In this document: positions 28,763 to 36,422 of the stretch, in pieces
Numbering within the stretch: the first letter of the stretch is position 1
Layout: each line of letters opens with the position of its first letter
Assembly (NCBI GenBank): GCA_017936545.1
Contig: JAGBFJ010000053.1
Span: 1 to 44,656, forward strand
Source: Sutterella sp.
GTDB lineage: Bacteria; Pseudomonadota; Gammaproteobacteria; Burkholderiales; Burkholderiaceae_F
Length of the DNA: 44,656 nt
Direction of reading: 5' to 3'
Translations under genes and position numbers: made by a program
Notes under the pieces: generated by a model
What the model was told of the DNA's origin: nothing
Database searches by the model: none
What the model saw: only the letters and a program-made list of their open reading frames with translations

Positions 28763-29581
28763 TTACTTGGTCAGAGGCACGAAGCCGGACTTCTGCACGA
28801 AGGCCTGTCCTTCGGCGCTCAGCGTGTAGTCGATGAGCGTCTTCACGTCGCCTTCGGGCGCCTTGGCCGTAAAGAGATAAAGATCGCGCGAGATGGGCCA
28901 GCTGCGGTCCTTGGCCGTTTCGGCGGACGGCTTCACGCCGTTGACCTCAACGCCCTTCACCTGCTTGTCAAGGTAGCCCACGCCGATGTAGCCGATCGCA
29001 TTGGCATTGCTCGTCACGGCCTGAACCACGCCGCCGTTGGAGCTCTGCAGCAGAGCGCGGGGAGAAACGCGGGTCTTGCCCATCACGAGTTCCTGCCAGC
29101 ATTCGAAAGTGCCGGACGAGGAATCGCGGCCGACCACGACGATGGGCGAATCGGCACCGCCCACTTCCTTCCAGTTTCTGATGGTACCCGCATAGATGTC
29201 GCGAACCTGCTCGAGCGTTAGCTTCGTCACGCTGTTCTTCGGGCTCACGACCGGGATGATGGCGTCAAGCGCCACCGTAATGCGCACGGGCTTGATGCCG
29301 TGCTTTTCGAAATCGGCGACTTCCTTCGCCTTGAGATCGCGGCTCGACATTGCCACGTCGGTCATGCTGTCACGAAGGGCCTTGATGCCGTTGCCGGAAC
29401 CCGTACCGGAAATGGTCACGGTGATGTCCTTATGCTGCTGCATAAAGGCTTCGGAAACCTGCTGCATCACGGGAAGAACGGTCGTGGAACCATTCAGGCT
29501 GACGGAGCCGGCATAAGCCGTCCCGGCAATGGCAAAAGCGGCGATGACCGCGGCGGACGACTTAAGGAATTTGGTACGCAT
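28763..29581 (-). CDS. pstS: Periplasmic phosphate-binding protein PstS
   Basis: 272 residues. A signal peptide (cleavage about GTAYA/G) leads to a periplasmic binding-protein fold. Phosphate-contacting segments are visible: GSTTVLP, SGTGSGNGI, the SSRD of AMSSRDLK, and RDSSSGT. It delivers phosphate to PstCAB. AGGA lies about 7 nt before ATG 29581. Pho-box-like repeats lie 66-118 bp upstream, so PhoB control is likely. Confidence 0.96.
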   Translation of the reverse strand: MRTKFLKSSAAVIAAFAIAGTAYAGSVSLNGSTTVLPVMQQVSEAFMQQHKDITVTISGTGSGNGIKALRDSMTDVAMSSRDLKAKEVADFEKHGIKPVRITVALDAIIPVVSPKNSVTKLTLEQVRDIYAGTIRNWKEVGGADSPIVVVGRDSSSGTFECWQELVMGKTRVSPRALLQSSNGGVVQAVTSNANAIGYIGVGYLDKQVKGVEVNGVKPSAETAKDRSWPISRDLYLFTAKAPEGDVKTLIDYTLSAEGQAFVQKSGFVPLTK

Positions 29582-29646
29582 GTCTTATCCTGCAAACAAT
29601 AGTCAAAACAGTCGCGCAGGTACTCTTCTCCTGCACGCTTCGCAGT

Positions 29647-29666
29647 ATGACAATGCGCCGTGACGG
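29647..29666 (-). promoter_or_regulatory. Second Pho-box-like site before pstS
   Basis: On the minus strand CCGTCAC-GGCGCA-TTGTCAT: two copies resembling CTGTCA with helical spacing. Weaker than the site at 29682-29699. Confidence 0.45.
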
Positions 29667-29681
29667 CCCGATAACATCCCG

Positions 29682-29699
29682 ATGACGATTTCGTGACAG
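29682..29699 (-). promoter_or_regulatory. Pho box (PhoB site) upstream of pstS
   Basis: On the minus strand CTGTCACGAAATCGTCAT closely matches the Pho-box form of two 7-bp CTGTCAT-like repeats separated by 4 bp. It is placed to activate pstS and lies only 10 bp from a GTG that could begin the divergent gene. Confidence 0.7.
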
Positions 29700-29805
29700 C
29701 TTTTCAGGGGTGTTCTCAGGTAAGTTTTCGGCAGAAACCGGCGGCTTCAGGCGCTCTGGCGGGCTTAGAGTTTCCTTCATCCGAAACCTGCCTGCGAGGC
29801 TCAGC

Positions 29806-30522
29806 ATACACATCATCTGCCACATGATTTCGTCCGTTGACGGCCGCCTTCGCTCTTCAGCCTGGAGCCGGAGCGCCGATCCCGTCGACATCAACGCCGT
29901 CTACGAGTCGGCGGCCAGTCGTTTTTCTTCGGACGGCTGGATCGTCGGGCGCACGACGATGGCCGAATACGGCGAGGGCGTCACCGAATCGCTGCCGGCA
30001 GTACCGAGACCGGAGGACTCACCGGCGCCGCTTCCCTTCGCCGGCCGCCGAGAGGGCCGGCCGCTTGCCGTTGTCTTTGATCCTAAGGACAAGCTGCGTT
30101 TTGCCGGTTCTTCGCTGCCGACCGGAGAACACCTGACCGCCGTGCTCTCTCCCGACTTCGGCGACGCCCATCTGGAAGCGCTCCGCCGGGCCGGCGTCTC
30201 TTATGTTTTTGAGGGCCGCGGCTCGGAACGGAGCCGGCTGTCGGAGGCCCTGGCCTCTCTGGAGGCGCTCTTCGATGTTCATACCCTGCTCCTTGAAGGC
30301 GGCATTCTGAATGGAAGCTTCCTTGAGGCCGATCTGATCGATGAAGTGTCGCTTCTCGTCTATCCGGGCATCGACGGCGTCTACGGCAGCCCGGCCGTCT
30401 TCGGCCGGCAGTGCGGTGACGGACCGTCTCCCTCCCGTCATGTCAGACTGAAGCTGATAGAAGCCGAGCCGCTCCCGGGTGGAGTGGTCTGGCTCCATTA
30501 CGAAAACCGCCGCTCAGCCTGA
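29806..30522 (+). CDS. RibD C-terminal / dihydrofolate reductase-like protein
   Basis: 239 residues counted from codon 29806. The fold is that of the RibD C-terminal reductase: MISSVDGRL at the N-terminus, VGRTTMAEYG, PLAVVFDPKDKLRF, and near the end LLLEGGILNGSFLEADLIDEVSLLVYPGIDG. Such enzymes use NADPH; the substrate of stand-alone members is unclear. Most homologues begin within a few residues of IICHM-SSVDG. The only start codon that fits is ATA at 29806, with GAGG 6 nt upstream; GTG 29710 would add 32 residues with a poor ribosome site, and ATG 29824 would cut into the conserved strand. It is divergent from pstS and convergent with assT. Confidence 0.8.
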   Translation: MHIICHMISSVDGRLRSSAWSRSADPVDINAVYESAASRFSSDGWIVGRTTMAEYGEGVTESLPAVPRPEDSPAPLPFAGRREGRPLAVVFDPKDKLRFAGSSLPTGEHLTAVLSPDFGDAHLEALRRAGVSYVFEGRGSERSRLSEALASLEALFDVHTLLLEGGILNGSFLEADLIDEVSLLVYPGIDGVYGSPAVFGRQCGDGPSPSRHVRLKLIEAEPLPGGVVWLHYENRRSA

Positions 30523-30545
30523 TTCGGAGCGACATTAAAAGAACA

Positions 30546-30573
30546 GGCGCCTTCGCCTCACGGCGAAAGCGCC
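30546..30573. terminator. Bidirectional terminator between the RibD-like gene and assT
   Basis: A 5+6-bp stem with one mismatch (30546-30557 with 30562-30573), loop TCAC, between two convergent genes. The T runs are modest. Confidence 0.6.
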
Positions 30574-30603
30574 CTTCTTCTGTCGGATCTCAGCCGGAAA
30601 ACG

Positions 30604-32412
30604 TCAGCGGGAGAATGCCTTCGTCAGATCCAGCGGCAGCGCTCGGTAGCCGAGACCGCCCGAGCTGATTTCCATTTCAAAAACCGGTTCCCTGCCGCCC
30701 CAGCGGAACTCGGTGAGCACCGGCTTCACGCCGGCCGGACTGCGCAGACCCACGCTCGCCCAGTAAACGACGACGGAGTCACGGTCCTTCTGGTATTCGA
30801 CGGAAGACGTGATCGGCGAATAGATTTCATGTCCCCGCTGTTCGCCGTAGCTCCAGATCTGCTCGACAGTCCCTGCCTTTTCATCCACGCGGTAGATTAC
30901 CGCCCGGCTGTACTTCTCGTTCTGATCATCGGGCTGGACGAAGGCACGGCCGTCTCCGTTGTCGAAGACAGAAACGATCGTCACGCCGGGTTCGCTCTTT
31001 TCATCGATCTTCCACGACGTATGCTGGGTCCAGGTCCAGTCGAAGCCGCCGTCGCATTTGCCGATGCGGCAGCTGAGCGGCTTGCCGTCATGACCGATCG
31101 GCGTCAGAACCTTTTCCTTCAGTCCAGCCTTCCAGCCGTTGGGCGCCGCGAGAATCCACTTCACCTTCTTGTCGCGTCCGATCTTGATGACGGCAGACTG
31201 ATGACGGGACGAAAGAATAATGCTGTCGTCTGCCGGATCGTAGTCGACAGAATTCACATGCGCCCAGTTGCGGCCGGTGCCGGTGCCGGCGATGTCGCCG
31301 AAGGCGTGCTGAGCTTCAAGCTTGGCGAGCTGCGCCGCGGTCAGCGTCTTGCCGGTCTGGCTTTCATCGACATTAAGACAGACTGCGCCCTGGTCAATCG
31401 ACTTCACGACGATGTTGCGGTTCGGATCGAGAATGTCGAAAAGGCGCCATTCATCAACGACATTGCCCGACGCATCGACTTCGATAATCAGATCTCGGAC
31501 CGTGCGCACGCGGGTATTGTCCGCCCTGCGAAGGTCGGCCGACGCCACGCGAAGGAAATAGTGCCCGTTCGCTGCCGGCATCATGGCGTGACTGAAGTCG
31601 GCATAGTTCCCGGGCAGACGGCGGTTGAACACTTCGCGTCCGAGAAGGTCGTACTTCGCATAGCGCTGGCCGTAGCCCCAGGACAGTGCGCCGTCGTCGT
31701 TCTGATGGAAGCCCATCATGATGCCGGAACGATAGATCGATTCCGGATCGTAGATGCCGTCGGGCTTCATGTACCAGCGGATTTCACCCTTGGTATCCAG
31801 CACGGCGTTGCGGGGCGCGAAGTTCCACTCCAGCGCGCCGCCGACCGGATTGTTCCAGACGGCTCTGGCGCCGCCCGCCGACACGGGAGCCAGATTGTTG
31901 ATGAAGTAAAGACGGTCGGACAGATCCTTCGGAGCCGGCGTCTTCACCTGCGCAGCCATGAAGACCGGCTTCCCGGACGGATTGCCCGTCTGATCGAAAG
32001 CCACGCCGGGCGTCCAGATCTCATAGCTTTCAGTCACCTTGGTTTCTTCGCCGAGGAACACGCGCGTATAGCTCACCTCAACCGTGTTCTTCCAGTCGGG
32101 ATAGAGTCCGAAGACCGGAATGCCGCCGTAGGTGAGAAGCGTTTGCGGACCGACCTTGTAGGCGATTTCCTGACCGTTCTCCTTCGGCACGATGCGCACA
32201 TGCGCCTCCCTGAGAACGTAGCCGCCGTTCTTGATGAGCGCCGTCAGCGGTGCCAAACCGAAGGGATTGAGCACGGTTTCGCCGAGCTGCCCCTGAACGG
32301 CATGCTTCACGGCCGTGCCGCTCGGTCCGCCCGCAGCCTGAAGAGCAGGCGCCGCCAGCATGACGGCGAGGATACCGGCAGCCGCCGGCAGAAGTCGGAA
32401 TGCACGCTTCAC
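30604..32412 (-). CDS. assT: Aryl-sulfate sulfotransferase (PAPS-independent, periplasmic)
   Basis: 602 residues. A signal peptide (cleavage near LQAAG) exports it. The six-bladed propeller enzyme moves sulfate from one phenolic sulfate ester to another phenol through a sulfo-histidine. Family landmarks are present: FSHAM (H275), NWAHVNSVDYDP (H385), SSRHQSAV (R403) and WTQHTSW (H464, matching the catalytic histidine of E. coli AssT). C448 and C453 match the structural disulfide. The dedicated oxidases DsbL and DsbI that accompany assT in uropathogenic E. coli are not adjacent. The start is GTG 32412 with GGAGG 7 nt upstream. Gut substrates are plausible but inferred. Confidence 0.92.
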   Translation of the reverse strand: MKRAFRLLPAAAGILAVMLAAPALQAAGGPSGTAVKHAVQGQLGETVLNPFGLAPLTALIKNGGYVLREAHVRIVPKENGQEIAYKVGPQTLLTYGGIPVFGLYPDWKNTVEVSYTRVFLGEETKVTESYEIWTPGVAFDQTGNPSGKPVFMAAQVKTPAPKDLSDRLYFINNLAPVSAGGARAVWNNPVGGALEWNFAPRNAVLDTKGEIRWYMKPDGIYDPESIYRSGIMMGFHQNDDGALSWGYGQRYAKYDLLGREVFNRRLPGNYADFSHAMMPAANGHYFLRVASADLRRADNTRVRTVRDLIIEVDASGNVVDEWRLFDILDPNRNIVVKSIDQGAVCLNVDESQTGKTLTAAQLAKLEAQHAFGDIAGTGTGRNWAHVNSVDYDPADDSIILSSRHQSAVIKIGRDKKVKWILAAPNGWKAGLKEKVLTPIGHDGKPLSCRIGKCDGGFDWTWTQHTSWKIDEKSEPGVTIVSVFDNGDGRAFVQPDDQNEKYSRAVIYRVDEKAGTVEQIWSYGEQRGHEIYSPITSSVEYQKDRDSVVVYWASVGLRSPAGVKPVLTEFRWGGREPVFEMEISSGGLGYRALPLDLTKAFSR

Positions 32413-32478
32413 TTAGGTTCCTCCGATGGTGATGAATCGACGTTTTCATCGTATCAGCCGTCGCTTTGACTAAGCTTA

Positions 32479-32501
32479 CGTACTGCTCGCCCGGCAGTAC
32501 G
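32479..32501. promoter_or_regulatory. Inverted repeat upstream of assT
   Basis: CGTACTGC and GCAGTACG (8 bp each, 7-nt spacer) lie 67 bp before the assT start. It could be an operator or a small hairpin; no regulator is assigned. Confidence 0.35.
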
Positions 32502-32526
32502 AACTTCGAATCCGGCCCAAAAATGA

Positions 32527-32557
32527 AAAAGGATCCCGCACAACACGGAATCCTTTT
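32527..32557 (-). terminator. Terminator of the SDF symporter gene
   Basis: A 12-bp stem with one G-U pair (32527-32538 with 32546-32557), A-rich on one side and T-rich on the other, 26 bp after the stop codon. Confidence 0.8.
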
Positions 32558-32583
32558 CTGAATGACATCGGCCCGACAGTAAA

Positions 32584-33837
32584 TCAGCGGGCGTCGGCCT
32601 CGGAGAGATCGCGGTTCACCAGAGCGGCAACCGTGCTGTCGGACCAGACGTTCAGCGTTGTTTCAATCATGTCGATGACGGCATAGAAAGGCAGAATCAC
32701 GCCGAGCAGCGTGATCGGCACGTTCATGCTGACGAGAAGACTTGCGGAGAGGAAGAAGCATCCCATCGGCACGCCGGCGTTGCCGACGGCGGCAAGCGTA
32801 GAAATTAGCACCCACACGGCAAGCGTCATCGGCGTGATGTCGGCGCCGGCATTCTGCATCAGATAAATCACCGTGACGAGGATGAAGGCGGCGCAACCGT
32901 TCATGTTGATGGTCGTGCAGATCGGAAGCACGAAACGAGCCACGCTGCTTCTGACGCCGACGTTGTTTTCCGAACAGCTCATCGTGACGGGAAGCGTGCC
33001 GGCCGACGATTTCGAGAAGAAGGCCAGTGCGAGCGCAGGCGCCATGCCTCGGGCCACGCGAATCGGATCTACGCCGCGGGCGAGCATCAGAAGCGGCAGA
33101 ACGACAATCATCTGAACGAAGTTGGCAGAGAGAATCGTCGCAAAATACGCGCCGAGACCCGACAGTTCGACGCCGTGGGTCATTTCAACCACGAGCCCAG
33201 AGATGAAGCCGAAAATACCGACCGGCAGGACGCGGATCACCCACTTCACCAGAATGAAGAGCACTTCCTGCACGCCGGTGAAGAAGGCCAGCATCACTTC
33301 CTGAGGGCGGCCGGGCTTCATGCGACCGACGGCCAGACCGACCGCGGCGGCGATCAGCAGAACGGACAGCACGTTCGCCGAAAGGAAAGGCGCGATCAGA
33401 TTGTCGGGAACAATCGTCTTCACATACTCAAGATAGGAATGCTGGGTGACCTTGGCCGCCACATTCTGCGCATCCACCACCGTCACGTTGGCCGGCGAGA
33501 AGAACACGTAGAGAAGCGCGGCCAGACCGGCAGCGAGCACCGTCGTGAAGAGCGTATAGAAGACCGTGTGCCGGAAGATGCGGCCCGTTTCGCGGCTCTG
33601 GGAGAAGTTAGCAAGCGTGGCGATGATCGAGACGGCGATGATCGGCACGCTGATGAACTTGAAGAGACGGACGAAGACGGTGCTGATGAAGTCGGCGAAG
33701 GCGTGAAGCGTCTCGCCGCCCCAGAAGCCGCAGGCAGCTCCGAGAAGGATGGCCGCGGCATAGGCAGCGGCCATCAGAAGCTGGGAGCGCTTCGTCTCGG
33801 CGCTTATGCCGTTCAGACTGTTTTTAACTGTTGTCAT
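32584..33837 (-). CDS. SDF-family (glutamate/dicarboxylate-type) cation symporter
   Basis: 417 residues with the eight helices and two re-entrant hairpins of the DAACS family. HP1 reads SKSSAGT (275-281), TM7 reads NMNG (311-314; usually NMDG), HP2 reads GNAGVPMG, and TM8 reads DMIETTLNVWSD. Aligned with the archaeal homologue GltPh, D389 matches D394, T393 matches T398 and N396 matches N401, but E392 replaces R397, the residue that binds the side-chain carboxylate of aspartate. The substrate is therefore probably not a plain acidic amino acid or dicarboxylate; neutral or hydroxylated amino acids are possible, by analogy with SstT. No purine-rich ribosome site precedes ATG 33837 (CCTCCCTTC instead). 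Confidence 0.85.
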   Translation of the reverse strand: MTTVKNSLNGISAETKRSQLLMAAAYAAAILLGAACGFWGGETLHAFADFISTVFVRLFKFISVPIIAVSIIATLANFSQSRETGRIFRHTVFYTLFTTVLAAGLAALLYVFFSPANVTVVDAQNVAAKVTQHSYLEYVKTIVPDNLIAPFLSANVLSVLLIAAAVGLAVGRMKPGRPQEVMLAFFTGVQEVLFILVKWVIRVLPVGIFGFISGLVVEMTHGVELSGLGAYFATILSANFVQMIVVLPLLMLARGVDPIRVARGMAPALALAFFSKSSAGTLPVTMSCSENNVGVRSSVARFVLPICTTINMNGCAAFILVTVIYLMQNAGADITPMTLAVWVLISTLAAVGNAGVPMGCFFLSASLLVSMNVPITLLGVILPFYAVIDMIETTLNVWSDSTVAALVNRDLSEADAR

Positions 33838-33914
33838 GAAGGGAGGTCCAGGCTATCGGACGGTATCTGAGCTGCGTTCTGCATCAGCCGTCCGTACGTT
33901 ATTCGAAACGGTTG

Positions 33915-33920
33915 ATTCTA
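33915..33920 (-). promoter_or_regulatory. Possible -10 of the SDF symporter gene
   Basis: TAGAAT on the minus strand, about 78 bp before the start codon; no strong -35. The remainder of 33838-34071 shows no gene. Confidence 0.35.
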
Positions 33921-34071
33921 CGCAGAACGGACGATTCGATCAGCCCGAACCGTCCACCGCCGGCGTCCGATCAGCAGTTTGTTTGACGCAAACGGCATGA
34001 AATGCGAACAGACCGCGCCCTATTCTGCCTGCTGACCGCCTCTGATCATCGGTGAGGACTGCCGCTTACTG

Positions 34072-35514
34072 CTATCTGCCCCGAAACCTGCGTCTGTTTG
34101 CAGCCGGGTCCGGTGCACTCCGAGAGAACATTCTGTCCATTGTCGACTTAAGAGATTCAGGCTTCGGCTGTTTCTCTCGGGTCTGTCTCGTGCAGAACCT
34201 GCCCCATTCTTCAAATACGAGGCGCATCTGTCCTCTCATCAGGCGATGATCCTCTTCGCAGGTATAGCAGTCGCTCAGCTTGTCCAGACAGCTTCTGATC
34301 AGAGCCTCCGAATAACACGGGTGATCAAACTTCTTCCACGCGTAAGCCCATTTTTCAAAGGTGCCGCGCGACAGCCCCTGCATCGTGACGATACGCGGAT
34401 CACCTGTGCGCGGATGCGTAAGTTCCGGATCCGTCCATCCGATGCCGTCGATCTTCTTCTGCGCATCATGCATGCGCTTGATCAGAGCCGGGAATGCTTC
34501 ACGGGAAACTGAGGCGTATCCGGTTCGGAAAATATTGGGGAATATAAATCCCTTCGACTCTCCGCCGATTCTCGGCATTCTCTCCAGCAGATCAACGGCA
34601 GCCGAGCTGAGCGGCGTATGCCGGTCAAAATCAAGCCGTCCGAATTCCTGAATGCGAATCCGGGGAATCACGTGCTCCCAGCGTCCCTCGCTGTTTTTGC
34701 GGATCTCTTCCCAGAAAGCCTCGCGGGCGGTGGTATTTCGCGCAGCCGTCAGAATGCCGAAGGCAAGACTTGCAGCAGTCTGGCTGCCGGGCACCAGCTT
34801 CATCAGAGCCGCAAAGAAAGCAGGCATGCGTTCCGGATCGAGCGCCGGATCATGGACGCCCGCCGGTATCTCCTTTCTCGGCAGAAGCTTGTCGAGCTGG
34901 GTTCCGCCGTATCTGGCCGGGTTTCTCATGGCCGGAATGATTTCCCGCTCGATCCCCCAGTCGATCGCCTTGCAGATGTCGCCGAGGATCCGAGTCGGCG
35001 TGTCCACCATCGTCGTCCATTTTTCCTCCAGCATCCGCTGCAGCTTCCTCGGCGTCAGACGTTCGACAGGACACTTCCGGATCTTTTCCGGGATATGCTG
35101 GTTGAAATAACCCTTCCAGAGCTCACGCTTGGACTTGATCGTTCCTCGGCGCCGGGCTTCTTTTTCCTGAAAAGCGAGCCATTTTTCCATCAGGACTTCG
35201 AAAGTCACGATTTTAGGCACTTTTCTATGCAAAACTGATGCATCAAGCGGTGTTTTATTTCCAGGAAAATAGTGCGTTCGTGGCAATGCAATGACTTCGA
35301 GAGCTTTTTGGTATGCCAAATTTACACTCATTGCCGGATACTTTCCCAGCGTGATCACACGTTTTTCTTTTCGCATACGCAAAATAAAAAACTTGCTGAC
35401 CGTACCATCGGAGAGCTTTCGAACGAGGACGGAAAATCCTGGAACACCACCGCAAGCAGTTGTTTTTGTTAAGCTTTCAATATCTCTATCAGTCAACTTC
35501 AGCTTGGAAGGCAT
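34072..35514 (-). CDS. P4-type tyrosine recombinase (integrase)
   Basis: 480 residues from MPSKLKLTDRDIESL; GGAG 6 nt upstream decides this ATG over one at 35550. The N-terminal arm-binding domain of the DUF4102 type (KFFILRMRKEKRVITLGKYPAMS) is followed by a core-binding and a catalytic domain. Catalytic positions: R259 (TAARNTTA), H299 before PLS, Q379-GLSR383 where HxxR is expected, and tyrosine Y417 (DCYTCEED). The first histidine of the box is Q and the second seems lost (RSCLDKL), so activity is doubtful. It is transcribed away from the adjacent tRNA-Pro, the classic site for P4-like islands, but nothing else mobile remains. The first 300 bp of the gene are more AT-rich than the surroundings. 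Confidence 0.85.
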   Translation of the reverse strand: MPSKLKLTDRDIESLTKTTACGGVPGFSVLVRKLSDGTVSKFFILRMRKEKRVITLGKYPAMSVNLAYQKALEVIALPRTHYFPGNKTPLDASVLHRKVPKIVTFEVLMEKWLAFQEKEARRRGTIKSKRELWKGYFNQHIPEKIRKCPVERLTPRKLQRMLEEKWTTMVDTPTRILGDICKAIDWGIEREIIPAMRNPARYGGTQLDKLLPRKEIPAGVHDPALDPERMPAFFAALMKLVPGSQTAASLAFGILTAARNTTAREAFWEEIRKNSEGRWEHVIPRIRIQEFGRLDFDRHTPLSSAAVDLLERMPRIGGESKGFIFPNIFRTGYASVSREAFPALIKRMHDAQKKIDGIGWTDPELTHPRTGDPRIVTMQGLSRGTFEKWAYAWKKFDHPCYSEALIRSCLDKLSDCYTCEEDHRLMRGQMRLVFEEWGRFCTRQTREKQPKPESLKSTMDRMFSRSAPDPAANRRRFRGR

Positions 35515-35730
35515 AACACTCTCCGCATGCGCGAATGGTACACATCCCAAAATACGAAACTTGTGTACCCAAAGTCAAGCCTTCGAGCGGTGTGGCGTTT
35601 TCTTAAGAGATCTTAAGGTGATCTTCTGAATGTTCCGTAAAACACTCAGTCTTTTACAGGCGGGAACCGGATAAATCCGATTTGACGAGGAAGACTCTTG
35701 AAGAGCAGATAAGGAATGATGCAGATACAA

Positions 35731-35764
35731 AAAAAGAGAGATGATTTACTCATACTCTCTTTTT
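35731..35764 (-). terminator. Terminator after tRNA-Pro
   Basis: AAAAAGAGAG (35731-35740) pairs with CTCTCTTTTT (35755-35764), extended by ATGA/TCAT across a bulge, 10 bp beyond the tRNA 3' end, with a T run on the minus strand. Confidence 0.8.
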
Positions 35765-35773
35765 CCTGGTGTT

Positions 35774-35851
<78 letters not shown>

Positions 35852-35926
35852 GAACTCAAAGTATATCTGAGATCCCCTCCCTAGGGAAGGGATCTTCAGA
35901 TAAATACCATAAATACGGTATCTTCT

Positions 35927-36310
35927 TTACTTTGCCTCATCCTTGATTAGGTTTTCCGTCACGCGCGCATTGAGCGTGCCGGACGGGTGGAAATTCACCA
36001 CGCGGCGCTCGTTGATGAGCACGGTTTCGCCGGTTTTCAGGTTGCGGCCCGGACGCGCATTTTTATCGCGAACCGAGAAGTTCCCTAGTCCCGGAAGCTT
36101 TACGACGTGACCCTGCTTCAGGTGTTCGATGATAAGTTCAAAGAAACGGTCCACAAACTGCTTGCCGTCGTGACGGTCAATACCGTGGCGTTCGAAAATA
36201 ACTTCGGCCAGCGCTGCCTTGTTCACAGTGATGCCGCCGACAACGACTTCTTCGTCCGCTGCGTCTTCAGCGTCGTCGATTTCTTCGAATTCTTCAGGCT
36301 TTCTCTTCAT
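35927..36310 (-). CDS. ihfA: Integration host factor subunit alpha, with acidic N-terminal extension
   Basis: 127 residues against about 100 in relatives. The core from about residue 27 (ITVNKAALAEVIFERHGI) includes VKLPGLGNFSVRDKNARPGRNLKTGE, the beta-arm with the intercalating proline, and VINERRVVNFHPSGTL. IHF bends DNA in recombination, replication and transcription. Residues 6-21 carry 11 acidic residues, an extension not present in the E. coli protein. No alternative ATG lies nearer the core. It lies 112 nt downstream of pheT, the conserved neighbour. Confidence 0.92.
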   Translation of the reverse strand: MKRKPEEFEEIDDAEDAADEEVVVGGITVNKAALAEVIFERHGIDRHDGKQFVDRFFELIIEHLKQGHVVKLPGLGNFSVRDKNARPGRNLKTGETVLINERRVVNFHPSGTLNARVTENLIKDEAK

Positions 36311-36323
36311 GTGAGTAGTATCC

Positions 36324-36358
36324 GAGTTCGGTTCCGCTCTCTTTCAGAGTTCGGTTCC
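36324..36358. repeat. 12-bp direct repeat upstream of ihfA
   Basis: GAGTTCGGTTCC occurs at 36324-36335 and 36347-36358, a 23-bp period, just before the ihfA start. It could be a protein-binding site; function unknown. Confidence 0.5.
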
Positions 36359-36373
36359 AGTTTGTCGAATTGA

Positions 36374-36401
36374 ACTGCCTTCCTAAGTATCGGAAGGCAG
36401 T
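36374..36401 (-). terminator. Hairpin after pheT
   Basis: ACTGCCTTCC / GGAAGGCAGT, a 10-bp stem with an 8-nt loop and no clear T run. Probably a partial terminator between pheT and ihfA. Confidence 0.5.
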
Positions 36402-36422
36402 ACACATTTTCAATAGTTTTTA

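Noticed and set aside
34142-34151. Half match to the GntR palindrome (GTCGACTTAA) inside the integrase gene
   Set aside because: Only 10 of 12 positions, within coding sequence, probably chance.
33838-35773. Second attachment site for the integrase
   Set aside because: No copy of the tRNA-Pro 3' end was found by eye elsewhere in the window; island borders cannot be defined.
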